This document shows positions 16,901 to 27,900 of a stretch of DNA of 64,000 bases, in pieces. A program made the translations under genes and the position numbers. Source of the DNA: Amylostereum areolatum (lineage: Eukaryota > Basidiomycota > Agaricomycetes > Russulales > Stereaceae); the NCBI GenBank assembly GCA_012932865.1, contig SAXG01000043.1, positions 62,001 through 126,000 on the forward strand. Reading direction: 5' to 3'. The stretch's first letter is position 1. Each line of letters begins with the position of its first letter. The notes under the pieces were generated by a model. The model searched no databases. It was not told the DNA's origin and saw only the letters and a list, made by a program, of their open reading frames with translations.

Positions 16901-17369
16901 CAAGCCACCGGAGACGGCTAAGTATACGCTGGTGCCATGGGATGAATTCAAGCACGAAGAGCCCGGGAAGACGATGCCAGCGCCGTCGCCGCGCATGCCG
17001 AGTGGAGGGTGGAACTTGACGAACAACGACGAGCTAGGTAGGTCGCGTCTCCTTTTTGCACGTCCTAAGTATCATTTCCTGACGAGGGATATGGTAGTAG
17101 CTGGGGACGATGTGTTCGACGAAGGTGCTGAGGTGTGTTCTCTGTCTCTTTGCTCCCATATCAGTTTGGTTTGTGGGCTGACGATTACGGTGCAGCTCCG
17201 CATGCGGGATCCTCAGCGTGAGGACTCAGGTATGGCAGTAGGTGGGATTCGCCAGCGCGTTCCACCCTTGATGCCTGCCCCTACACCGCCGTCGGTCCGG
17301 GTAGGCATGCCTGTTACACCAGACCCAGCTGCTAGGAGCAGGGAGGACATTGAGATGCAGGGGTACTGA
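13944..17369 (+). CDS. MscS-family mechanosensitive channel with EF-hand
   Basis: Fungal MscS-like channel of the Msy1/Msy2 type. In fission yeast these are endoplasmic-reticulum proteins controlling Ca2+ during hypo-osmotic shock. The N-terminal cytosolic part is Pro/Ser-rich. Several membrane segments follow, including VSIVTRWTLFIIPVAAVLWV, TIWIVWNPVI and LLFGIYLCAGVLLFEKF. An EF-hand loop FDKDSNGDVSREEME sits in the linker. Next come the last transmembrane helices (FMSLYVVVAILIIAVTL and a pore-lining GLSWLIGGSLSEVLTSIIF) and the MscS beta-domain FIKHPFDVGDRVVVDG, with a C-terminal alpha/beta domain after it. More than ten short introns are needed; EF-hand and pore lie in separate exons. 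The tail (residues after about 16932) is Pro-rich and ends EDIEMQGY. Start is the first ATG of the long N-terminal frame. Confidence 0.92.
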
Positions 17370-17742
17370 CCTAGTGAGCGCGCAGGACGTGCTGGAGTGC
17401 GAGGTAGAGATGACACTTGAGAGTGCAGCGGATATCGGGGCGATTTATGTGGATATAGGTTGGGTGGGCTGGAGTGTTGCTTGGATGGGCGATTGCGGTT
17501 GTTTACTTACGCGTGCGGACGTTGATCTAGCTGACCGATTTTGTGCTTATTTACGGTACGTTCTCGGTCGGACTCGCTTGGGTGTTTTTGTCGTCCGTTG
17601 GGCTGTTTATTTAATGTAGTTGGTTGTACGTACAACACGCGGTCGCGTTCACGCTTGGTTATACGCCATAGTCTAGCCACTGGTGGCAACGTCGAACCAC
17701 GGAAAGGGCGAGCAAGTAGAGTACAAGAGACACGAAAACATA

Positions 17743-19594
17743 TTAAACATTCCACCCGCCCTGGTTCGCGCTAGGACTGCCCCAGCCTGTCTGCGAGGGG
17801 CTCCACCCACCGCCAGCAGCGGGACTCGTCCCCCATGCGCTGTTTCCCGGCGGGGCGGCCGCTCCCGGCGGAGGCGGAGCTGCTGCTGGACTCGCGCCCC
17901 ATCCTCCTGCGCCCGTACCGGTCGATGCCGCAGCGGGACTGGCGCCCCATCCCGCCCCAGAAGCAGCAGCGGGACTGACTCCCCATCCGCTTCCACCTGG
18001 TCCCCCTCCACCTGGTCCCCCTCCACCCCACCGGGGCCACTGCCACCAGCAGCGGGACTTGTCCCCCAACTCCCGCCCGCGCCCGCGCCCGCGCCTCCAC
18101 CACTACCGCTAGCCGCTCCGGGGCTTCCACTCCACGACGAGGCTGCCCCGCCCGGCGGTGCACTCCACCCGCTTGCTCTAGGGCTCGTTGCACCCCACCC
18201 ACCGCCCGTCGCACCCACTCCTCCCCAGCTTCCGCCACCTGCAGGGGAGGCACTCCATCCGCCTGTCGCGGGCTGTCCCCAACTGCCGCCGTTGGGAGCG
18301 GCAGCAGGCGCAGGCGCGCCGTTCTGTGCAGGGGCGTCGCCTGGGCCGGAGGGGAACGCGTCGATCTCTGGGGGCTCGGATTTGAGGCCGAGGATAAGGT
18401 TGGCGAGTTTGGTCTGTAGTTCGGATAGACCCTGGGTTGGAAGGAGCAGATGTGTTATAAGGAAGGAAAGGTGGAGGTAAGGGATGGAGGGATGGGACGC
18501 ACCCGCATGACGACCTCTTGCGGCCCCAGACTGCCGTCGGTCTCAACCTCAAAGTAGAACTTATTTGGGTTGGCGTTGAAGTCGAACGGCTCGTCGTCGC
18601 GCGGGGGCTCCTCCTCCACCTTGTTGTCGCTGAGTGGCCACTCGGCCTTGATGTCGGATTCGAACCAATATGTGGTGTGTCGTAGCCGGTTGTGGGGGTC
18701 GTATTCGAAGGAGACAGCAGAGCAGGGAGACCATTTTGCGTGTTCTTTCGCAAGACCCTGTGTAGAGGGGATAAGGTTATGAAGGCGGAGGACGGAGAGC
18801 GAAGGAAAGCGCACCTTCTTCGCTATACATCGTACTTTAAGCTCCTGGCCCTTGCGTATTTTGGCGATGAGGACAGGTTGAGCATCTGGGTCATCTTTTG
18901 GGATACGAAGTCAACAAACGCGTCTGGTGCGATATGGGGCAGACGTACTTTTCCCGACAGGATGCCCAAAGTTTTCCACGCGCTTGCTCACCTCCTCCCC
19001 GTCTTCATAGTATTCTCCGTTCCACTGCTGCTTGATGACGAAATCGAGGTGGTTGCTCGTGATTTCCATCGTCTTGTTTTCGTGACAGGCGACGTTAAGC
19101 GTGAGCTCGATGGCGCAGTTTTGGCACACGGTCTGACATGTGCAATCCTGTCATAGTTGAGTCGAAGGGGTGAGACTTTGGAGGGGAAGACGAAAGCAGA
19201 AGGCACGCACCCTGTTGAAGCGGATGGCTTCTTCGCAGTTGTTGCTAACCAAGGGGATCATTCCCAGCCTGTGCGCGATGAACTCGTCAGGCAGCACCGT
19301 CGTGTTCGCCTCCACTTCCACCATGTCGATTGCTGCCCATCATCGAAACCCCCAACATGTCAGTCCACACTCGTCGAAGCAGTAAAAAGAGACACGACGC
19401 ACGTACCGACAGTTGGGATGTCCGCCATTACCACCCTCCGTAGCGAGTTCGCAAACCTGCAGGGGGAATGTAAGTCTGATGTTTCAGGGAGTGAGTAAGA
19501 ACGGGGCGTACGCGAGATCGACATTTTCGAGGACGAAATTGACACGATCCTTCTTGAGGCTGCGAATGCGCACAGTGGGCTCGTCGACTTGCAT
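17743..19594 (-). CDS. RPB3: RNA polymerase II subunit RPB3 with WG/SPAA-repeat tail
   Basis: Core Pol II assembly subunit (RpoA-alpha N-terminal homologue), nuclear. Exon 1 encodes [20 protein letters not shown]. Later exons give the family signature [14 protein letters not shown], the zinc-binding cysteines [53 protein letters not shown] and [17 protein letters not shown]. The core therefore looks complete. After an acidic/Ala-rich linker ([11 protein letters not shown]) the protein continues into an unusual low-complexity tail with about 13 GW/WG dipeptides. Five WGxSPAA units are visible, and the protein ends NQGGWNV. A one-base frame change within the tail (about 18000-18060) is resolved by a 50-nt GT-AG segment, GTGGCA...GGACCAG; otherwise it would be an indel. 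ATG at 19594 matches the usual RPB3 N-terminus. Confidence 0.93.
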
Positions 19595-20102
19595 TGAAGA
19601 CCGGAGAGAAGTCGTGCTTAAGATGCAGACGAAGTAGCCTAAGCGGACACAGTGTGTCGCACTCGCGACTCCGCGTGGACGGTGGCGGTGCTGTCGCGTG
19701 AGCCCAGGGTTTCGGTTTTGAAGTCTGACTTTGACTCTGAGTTTTCCTCTGGCCTTGAAGCTTGAAGCTTGAAGCTTCATGCATCATGGGTACAACGCTC
19801 CCTATAATTCTGTCTCGTTTCTGTCGAGCTTTGAAGTTAGTACATTTGCATGGTATAGATACATGCAACGTGGATGACTTATATAGGTGAGAAGCGGAAG
19901 GAGTGCTTTCAACGTTCATTCAACTTCTGCAGTGTATCGTACATCCTCCTACTTACTAGTATTTCTACGAGTAAGGTATTATCCAGAGACGCCGGACGGG
20001 CCAAAGCTGTATTTTCGACTATCTCTGCACACGCCAGTGACTATGAGGCGTGGCTCTCGAATCAATAGTTAGTAGCGTACAGAGTATTGCGCGCCGATCA
20101 TC
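19595..20102. other. short spacer between RPB3 start and ZF1 stop
   Basis: About 500 bp upstream of RPB3 (minus) and downstream of ZF1 (minus). Contains a small tandem repeat of GCTTGAA units at about 19758-19777. No gene seen; it must contain the RPB3 promoter. Confidence 0.3.
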
Positions 20103-21238
20103 CTAGTCGAAGCCATCATCATACGGCGAGTGATTACGCCTGAACCGCCCGAACCGCCTAACAGCGGACCTCTGTCGTCGGCCTCTCCGACTCAGCTCCT
20201 CATTGTCGAGGGGTCCTCCTGAAGGACCCTCTCCGCGCCATGAAAGTCTGTTGAGCCAAGAGGTATGTATGAGCGAATCATCATTTGGTGACGAGCAATT
20301 AGGATATACTCCTCGATTAGCATTTCCCGGTGATGCCTTCCGGCCAAGTGGGCAGCCTTGTTTTGCCTTGTCATGCTGATGTGGCAGCCAGTGCATGTCC
20401 ATGTCGTCTTCGGCTGTGGCTCACGTATGGCTGTGTATGCACTTCATCGAGCTCCGTTAGCCCATCGAGCAGTCCATACTGAATAGAAGAAGATACAAAC
20501 AACGCCTGCCCTTGGGCCATAGCTTCCACGACGTTGGAGTGGGGTGTATCGACGAGATGGCCGATGCGAAATTTCGGATCCATGGTACGGTCACAAATCA
20601 GGCATGTCCACGGGATCATTGGGTTAGCGAGTGGTGTATCCGGATGCCAGTGAGCAGGCGACAATTTTGCGGAAATTGGATTGTGAGGGGCCGTTGCCAC
20701 GCCGTCAAGTAAATGACGGTAATGAGAAATATCCAAGGATGGCGCGCCCTTCGCGAAAATCGCCTCTCTGGAAGGAAACGAGGTATAGAGACGTCCCTCG
20801 CGTTGGAGAAGTCCACGACGAAGGCAGGATCTACATCGACATTCTCCGGTGTCGGTTGTGGATGCAACGAGGGCGTATGATTTCTTCACGCCGGGCATGA
20901 GCGCTGCGATTCTGTGACATGACGTCGTTTTTGGAGCAGCAGCAACTTGACACGATGGCTGGTCTGGGTGATCACCGGGTTAGCATCGATCTCGCGGCGA
21001 CGTGTCGGACAGGAAAAGACATACCGGTAGCTAAAGAGTCATGGATCCTGTTTCGCAAATGCGCATCAATCAAAGCTGCAGGAACCACCTGGAGGCAGAG
21101 ACTGCAGTTCCAGAAGTCAGACTTGTGCGCTTGGGCAAGAGCTTTTCGGTGGCCCTGCCCGCTCATGTGTCCTGCACGTGAATGAACATCCATGGTGCGC
21201 GCGCAAATCGCGCAGCTCCATTGGATGACATGCGACAT
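20103..21238 (-). CDS. ZF1: multi-zinc-finger protein (U1/JAZ-like fingers), tail type A
   Basis: First of four paralogues in this window. Start ATG at 21238 (MSHVIQW). Four fingers of form W-x-C-x2-C-x(n)-H-x5-H are readable: WSCAICARTMDVHSRAGHMS..H, WNCSLCLQVV...DAHLRNRIH, WTCLICDRTMDPKFRIGHLVDTPH and WTCTGCHISM...KAAHLAGRHH. Exons join after IHDSLATG, at a 59-nt intron with a CTAAC branch site (about 20438-20496), and before the last exon LSWRGEGPSG. The last exon gives a basic tail SRRGRRQRSAVRRFGRFRR ending in YDDGFD. Such fingers bind RNA, dsRNA or DNA in other families; no enzymatic domain is present. Upstream lie the shared leader element and a duplicated RPB3 exon. Function unknown. 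An alternative is a decaying family member, but every splice junction I tested keeps the frame. Confidence 0.72.
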
Positions 21239-21498
21239 GAATGGTTCGGAAGCTAAAGGAGGATGCAAGGGCGTTGGAAGGAAGTGTGAAGATGCAGTGG
21301 ATTGAAGTTGAATCGTGGAACTCAGTGGTGTAACCCGAGTAACTGCTAGCCACCGCGGGACTTGACGCTAAGTACAAGTCGAGGGAGAAGTCAGTGATGA
21401 CGATGGGGCGTGAGGACATGCCTTAAGTACTCCATCGAGCAGATTCGGGGCCCTTCGAAACGAACCTGTTTAGAGACGTTTCAATGCCAGTGAACATA

Positions 21499-21554
21499 GA
21501 AGACGGCGCGCAGTCACCTCGAGGCAGCTTCTCCCGCTGGAGGTCGTCACCTGG
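21499..21554 (-). promoter_or_regulatory. ZF-family leader/promoter element, copy 1
   Basis: On the minus strand this reads CCAGGTGACGACC...GCGGGAGAAGCTGCCTCGAGG followed by TGACTGCGCGCCGTCTTC. The same module precedes ZF2, ZF3 and ZF4. A conserved TACTTAA box lies about 65-75 bp further downstream (about 21424-21432). It sits about 260 bp before the ZF1 ATG. Confidence 0.6.
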
Positions 21555-21827
21555 ACTCAGATATTGCCGTCATCTTTGTACGGTTAGATTCTATTCAGGA
21601 TAGGAAGAAGCCTTACCATAACGTGTCGGTCAGATGGTTCTCAAACTGGCACTGCGGACTCATAAGTATAACGTTCAAGTTCAATTGAACTTGGCAAGTA
21701 GCTGAACCGGGAAATTTTACCGAAAACGCCATCCATCTCTATCATCTTATCGCGGCAAAGATCTTCGTAGCGGCAGAGAGAAGGAATGTCCAAGTTATGC
21801 AGGAGTAGGGAGTCGGAGAATGGACAA

Positions 21828-21928
21828 ACGCGAGATCAACATTTTCAAGGACGAAATTGACACGATCCTTCTTGAGGCTGCGAATTCGAACAGTGGGCTC
21901 GTCGACTTGCATTGAGGATCGGAGAGAA
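21828..21928 (-). pseudogene. duplicated RPB3 first exon fragment
   Basis: 101 nt align without gaps to 19510-19610, the first coding exon of RPB3 plus its immediate 5' UTR (7 mismatches). The fragment keeps the ATG and encodes the same peptide start ([20 protein letters not shown]). The four coding differences I see are all synonymous. It ends at the RPB3 donor position with a GT (GTTTGTCC). No further RPB3 exons follow. It lies about 270 bp upstream of the ZF1 leader element on the same strand. It is a gene fragment, possibly a donor of a chimeric first exon. Confidence 0.8.
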
Positions 21929-23318
21929 ATTGTAGTACTAAGTAGTAGGTCGATGTCAATGTGTCATGCAGATGGACCGGACACTGGCAGTGGCGGTAGG
22001 TGGCGGTGAGGCTCGTACATGAGTCATATAATATCGAAACCGCGTAACGCAGTGGGTGCTCGCGCAGCATTCGTAAGCGCGAGGTAGACCTAAGTCTCCA
22101 AATTGGTGAAACAGTAAGCGTAGTACGACTTGGCTACGACTGGTGTAGTACACAACTTGTATTGGGTGTATCGAATTTGTACGGATGCCGGCGTGATGCT
22201 TGTGACTACTTATATTGCACACAATGGAAACTTCATTGTGGCCCATTGTCCCTATGTGTTGTTGTGGTGCCGGATGTTGGAATTTGCGCCGCGTCGCTGG
22301 CCCGCTGGCCCGCTGGCCCGCCGTCTGACTGTTGTGTACCACTAATTTCACCGTAGCGCACGGAAAACAGTTCAAAATTTCGAGAGCGGGGTGCCAATTG
22401 ATTGCTACTGGGTGACTTCCCGTAGGCTGTTTTATTCGAGAATCTTATTTTGTAAACATATTTGGACCCTGCTGCCGAGGTGCCGACGGTGGACGCGACG
22501 CGAGTGAGCTACATTCTCAGCTCAGACCCTCGTACTAGATGAACATCTGGAAGAGGGGGGGGGACCCCTTTCTAGATTTCGGAAGCATGGAATAAACCAT
22601 TTTAGGCAACTCATCTCTCCAGATCTTCCTCCCTCTGCTTACATCATACAATGTTGATGATTTTCTCAGTTCTGCCGCCTGCGCTCTTGAGCCTGCTCCG
22701 CACCATACAAGACAATAGCAAGGGCAGTTAACACGCGTAGGTTCTCATCATCATCTATATTGTAGCTTTCGAGCCCGAGGGGGTTGAGATCAGGTGGCAT
22801 GAGAAAGAGGGATATGTTGGGGTCCATTGCAGAGGTAGGATTTGAGTTCGCGTGGTGGCAGACAACTTGAGACGGTGAAGAGACTCGGTCAGTGCCCCGT
22901 TTCCCGCGACAGCGGCCGGCAAGCACCGAACTCAGGCCGACTTGTCGGAAAGCCTTTGCTCCTCAAGTGTAAAATATCTCGGAAGGGCTACGGTTTACTC
23001 AATGGCATAAAATATAATTTGAATCAGGTTCGATTTCAACAGTATACTAACAAATATTATGCGAGCTACGGAATCATCACTGAGTGTCTAAAGCAATCAC
23101 ATTTTCTAAGGGTGCACAGGTGTGTGCAGTAAATGGAAATCACGATTTCGGCGCGAGCTCGAGGTGGATGAACAGGGCGTCTGTTGCTGTTTTGCTTGCG
23201 AACAGCCCTCCATGATTGCTCGCTTCCCAATAATGACCACACAGCCACAGTCTTCGGTCCATCAGTGACATCACTCCCAAACAGTGCTTCATCTCTCTTC
23301 ACCGACCACTATCTTAGT
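21929..23318. other. gene-poor spacer with short GC tandem repeat
   Basis: No confident gene. It contains a short tandem repeat of GCTGGCCC units (about 22298-22320), a G-run at 22554-22563, and a 53-codon acidic open frame on the minus strand (22827-22666, ending ERRRQN) that I cannot assign. The right side is the likely promoter of the HNH gene. Confidence 0.3.
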
Positions 23319-24605
23319 ATGGCTCAAAATCTCCCCAAAGATCCCTCCCCTTCCCTTGTTGACGCTGCCCAGCGTCAGGCGTACCAGAGATGCCTTGACT
23401 TTGAAGCCGCAGCCTCCCCAACATCCAAGCACGCCGTGCCTGGTGTCTCCGAGCTTGTCGCCGCACGAATCCTCGGCTACATGCTTTTGTTCCCCCCCCC
23501 GTCCCGAAGGCGCCACGGCCATAGCTTGCGAAATCAACCAACGCGCCGATAATCGTGAACTTCACGCCCTGGGGAACATGTTCAAAGACTTCGTTCTACG
23601 CTGTTGTAAGTGACGGCGATATCCTCGACCCCTGAGTCCTCTGACGGAATCTCCTTGGAATGTCCAGTCAAATCATATAAAGAGGACAACTATCCCACTC
23701 CCTCCCCGCCGTCTTCAGACCCTCAAGTGCAGATAACCAACGAACTTCTCGCGGACCCTCACATGGACCATTCCACGTCCAAGCGCATCGTCAGTCATTT
23801 TTTCTCCCCGTTACGCTGACTCCTGAGCCACCGACGCTTGATTTGAACAGGCACTTATACGGGACGGGGGGCGCAGCGTGCTGAAGAACTATATCGTGGA
23901 TTACAACTACTACATGTCCGACAACCATCCAGTCCCAAGCCTCCGGGACACCGACCATATTAGTATCACGCAATGCGCGCACATTTTCCCCCGGGCGACC
24001 ACCATGAACTTGGGCGATGGCGACAAGGTGCGGACGCTTCTCCAAGGTGTGGCACAGTTGTGGAGCTGATAGGTTCGGTCTAGAACGAGTATGAGTCCAC
24101 CGTCGTTGCGATATTCGAGCGCTACGGTGGCGTCAACATTCGACCGCTCTTATTGGGTGAGGACATTCATGGCCTCGGAAATGTCATGACCATGAATACG
24201 AGCACCCACGTTATGTTCGACTCGTTGGGAATTTGGCTTCAGCCGACAGACGAGGTGAGCACATCCACTCCACGTCAGGGCGAAGCATTCAAACCTACCA
24301 CTTGCTAGGATGATACGTACAGCGTGTGAGCTGGATTTGAACGCCTCCTCCATGGCTACCCCGACAAGGTCACGTTCAGGACAACTGAACACGCTGGAGT
24401 CATTCTTCCCAAGCCCGACCGCAAGCTGTTTGCCCTCCACGCTGCTTGTGCACGCGTGTCGTATATGTCTGGCGCCGCAGAGTACATCGAGAATGTTCTG
24501 CGCGACATGGAGGAGACGTCTGTTCTTGCGAACAACGGTGGCTCTGCAGATCTCCTTCAGAACGCTCTGATGCGCAGCGTCGGGTCTGTCGTCCTTGCAT
24601 ACTAG
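23319..24605 (+). CDS. HNH_2-type nuclease-domain protein (frameshifted at poly-C)
   Basis: Member of a family common in mushroom-forming fungi with a C-terminal HNH (His-Me finger) domain. N-terminal part: PSLVDAAQRQAYQRCL, ARILGYMLLF, then ATAIACEINQRADNRELHAL. Domain: ALIRDGGRSVL, the metal-site motif ITQCAHIFP, and NVMTMNTSTHVMFD supplying the Asn and second His. The C-terminal helix is LFALHAACARVSYMSGAAEY and the end is SVGSVVLAY. The reading frame shifts at a run of nine C (23492-23500) between MLLFPPP and EGATAIAC, with no usable splice pair. So the gene is either broken, length-polymorphic, or carries a homopolymer sequencing error. The cysteine usual after RDGGR is Ser here. Substrate and role unknown; the catalytic motif is retained. 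Confidence 0.72.
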
Positions 24606-24993
24606 TATCAGCATGCTCAAATTGTTTATATACAGTGTTCGTAATAGTGCATGTACCTCATGTTTTTCTGCTTACTTATTGAATATTCAGTTGTTGGCTT
24701 GACTCATTTGCGTGTTCGCTGGCACCATTGTGTGATTCCATGCATAATCGAATGACTGCTAAAACTACAATTACAGAAAATTACTATCCATCCACGCCAA
24801 TTCAGAGTCCGGTCAGTATGTAGAACCTAGCCTACAGCATGTGCATACGTCCAGAGAGCCCCAGTAACTCGCAATAAGGTGAGCAATAAAGTATCGATGT
24901 GACGTGAAATAGTGTGCGAAAAGAGCGACGGACAAGCGTATGTCGTGGAAAGAAAGCGAGTGAACAAAAAACATAGACAGAGTAGTACGGATA
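24606..24993. other. 3' spacer between convergent genes
   Basis: About 390 bp, AT-richer than its neighbours, between the HNH stop and the stop of the minus-strand disordered-protein gene. No gene seen; contains both 3' ends. Confidence 0.3.
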
Positions 24994-27900
24994 TCATCTC
25001 CCTTCATCCCTCCCCCAGCGCATCATCCCGAACAGCCCCTTCCGCTGGGACCTCATCTTCTCCTCCGTCGACGGGATGAAGGACATCAACTCCCTTTCCA
25101 GGCCATCATCCGTGCCCAACAGCTTCGCGGCCTTGCCCGTCACCTGCGGCGGTGGGATCCGCCCCATGGGCGGCGAGGGCACAACGACGGGCATAAAGTC
25201 CTCCTTCTTCGATTTGCTCTGTTTGTTTTTGTTCTTCGACCCCAAAAAGCCGAAGCTTCCGCCGTCAACCGTGGCGGCGCGCGTCGGCCTCGGAGCGTTG
25301 GACTGGGTGCGTCGGCCAGCCAAGCTGGCGTACGGCGAAGGACTCCGGTCCCTGTCCAAGGACGGCATCGGCGGATCGAGCGAGGGGAACGCCTCCTTGC
25401 TCGACGACGAATAATCTATTGTCATGTCAGGCATCGGCTTCAGCAGCCCTGGTATGGACACCTTGTGCCTCAGGTTCTCCGTCCTCCTCTCTCCCGCCGA
25501 CGGTGAGCCGCGCCGGTCCATCGCCTGTGCGAGCGCATCAGCGATGTCGACGATGGACCCCTGTACCGGAGAAGCCATCTGAGTGCCCCCTGTGCGGAGC
25601 GACGCTGACCGAGAAGACGGCGTGGAGAAGTAAGACCGCGGATCGCGAGCCTGGGGCGGCTGGGCGTAGGGGAGCGACGGAGAGGGGTTGGAGCCGGGGG
25701 ACGCAGAGTGCACAGAAGGAAGGACATCCAGAGGGGAATACATCCCGTGCTGGCGCAGGATGCGCTCGCGGGCGGGGCTTGGCGCGAGCTCAGAGGCCGA
25801 CGGGCGTTTGGTCACAATCGGCGGGAGGGCCGGGGGTCGAGGTTGTGCCCGCGCGTCAGCGAGAGGCGACGGAACTCCAGGGGTATACCCTGCTGCCGGG
25901 CGCGGCGGGATCGACGTGGAAGAGGAAGGAGAGGCGGGAGGTTCTGGATGATCCCTGTAAGGATGTGATGCGTACGACGTCGATGCCTCCGACGATGTCG
26001 ACGCCCGCGACACAACCGAGTGGGAATACGCGCGCGCGCGTCCCCCAGGAGAGAGCGGGCTCTGTCGGCGGAGGTGCGACGGCGGGTCTGATGGGATGGG
26101 GGATGTCTGTTCGTACCCCTCGCTTTCGAGGAGGGCGTACGCGATGTCCCGCACACCGTACGCGTGGCGTGACTGCCGACGGAAGTCGAAGCTCGCGTCC
26201 CCGATTGATTCCCTGTTCCCGAACGCGGGTTGAAGCGGCGGTCGCTCGTATCCCCGCTGCATGTATGCTTGCGTCGACGGCCCCCTCCAGCTCCCTGTTC
26301 CCGGAGAGATGGGCGGCCGTATGCTGCTGGTCTCGGACGGAGATCCGCGCGCCATGGTGTACGGCTGCGACACCTGCCGCTCTGTCCTCATACGCATACT
26401 GTGAGCCGTTGGCACCTGCGTCTCAGAGTGCGTGGCCCCAAGCGGCGCCGGCCGACGTTGAGCGCCGCCCGCCGCGAGATCTCCCATGCTCGCCGCCTTC
26501 CGCGGCAGTAGCCTTGGGATGACGGGGTCTGCCCACCCATGGCCGTTATCATCTTCATCCTCAGTATGAACCTCTGCACCAGTGCTCGCGGACGGCGCAT
26601 ACGACGACGCTGGGGAGCGCATCTCGCTCGGAGACGCCACAAAGTCCTCGGGGACGGTGGACAAGGCGGAGAGAATGCCCATGGGTCGCATGCTCATGGG
26701 GGACATCGTCTCGGTGTCGGAGCCGAAGTCGAGGAAATCGGGCAAGTACTCGTCCTCCATCATGGACTGGATTGTGATTGTCGGGCTGGGAGGTGAAGGA
26801 CGAGGGGGGGCGACGGGTGGTGGCTTTGGCATGGATATTGTTGCGGGGCGTTCTGAAGTCGTAGGTTTCGAGTTGATGGGTGAAGGAGGGGGGACCAGGA
26901 GGGGTGGTGGTAGTACGCGGGATGGCATGGCGGGCGACGGGTTCACTGGCTCCTGCCAATGTCCGTTTTGAGCCTCTTCACCGCCCGCTTTATCGTCGCG
27001 GTCGCTGGCAGATGGCACGGGCGAATCCCGCTCCAGTCTTCCTCGCTCCACCCTGACAATATCCAACGCCTGTGTCAGATCCTCCGGCGTCGAAGGCGGC
27101 GTTGGGCCCAGTGGCGATTTTTTCCGCGACCAGATGTCTGCTACCCCGCCCGAGCCCGAGGTCGTCGGTCTGGAGGTGCCGGCAACGCTGCCTTCTCCTG
27201 CGGGTTCATCGCGTACGCTCGGCGCTGTCGACATGGCCTCCCATGAGAAATCGCTCATGCCGTCATCGCGCGGGCCGGGGCGGCCATGGCGTGTCAAGCT
27301 CAAGGTCGAGGTGGAGGCGAGGGTTGATATTGGATGAGGCGTTGGGGCGAGCGCACGTGCGGCGGGGAATACGTCTTCTGCCCGCTGATCGAGGAAGGAA
27401 CGATAGTCCGATAGGTCTTCCTTGGACATAAAGCTCAACGAGCTTTGGCCCGTGAATGATGAGTGTGTGCCAGTTGGCGACAGGGTTGCGGGGGAAAGAA
27501 AGATAGGATAGAATGATGTATCCGAGTCGTCTGTGGGGTGTCCGTCGGTGCCGTCTACGTCCGTAATGATGGCGAGTGGTTGTGGGGTGATTTGTGAATC
27601 CGATGACGATGCCAAAGCTGTCGTTCCTTGGTACCGGGGTGCAGGGACGAGAATGTCTTGTGAAAATTCCGACCATGTGGGGGATAACGAATCGAGCTGC
27701 GAGATGGAATTAAGCTTGCGATGGATGGAGGGTGCCGTTCGCGACGGCGGTTGCTGTGATTCGAATGTTGACGACGGTGGAGACGGGTAATGTAAACCAT
27801 TCTTCAGTTCGTCGGACGGCGATGAGATGTCCGCCGTGGAGGGGTAATTGCCTCCTTGCGGGGTGGTGGGGGGCGATGTGGACGCGGACGTGCTGCAGCA

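Noticed and set aside
18655..18666. GGATTCGAACC, the complement of a tRNA B-box
   Set aside because: It lies in the conserved RPB3 codons for YWFESDI; no A-box or cloverleaf around it.
22666..22827. 53-codon minus-strand open frame with acidic and ERRRQN-containing end
   Set aside because: No splice-consistent partner exons, no recognised domain and no conserved context; too short to call a gene.
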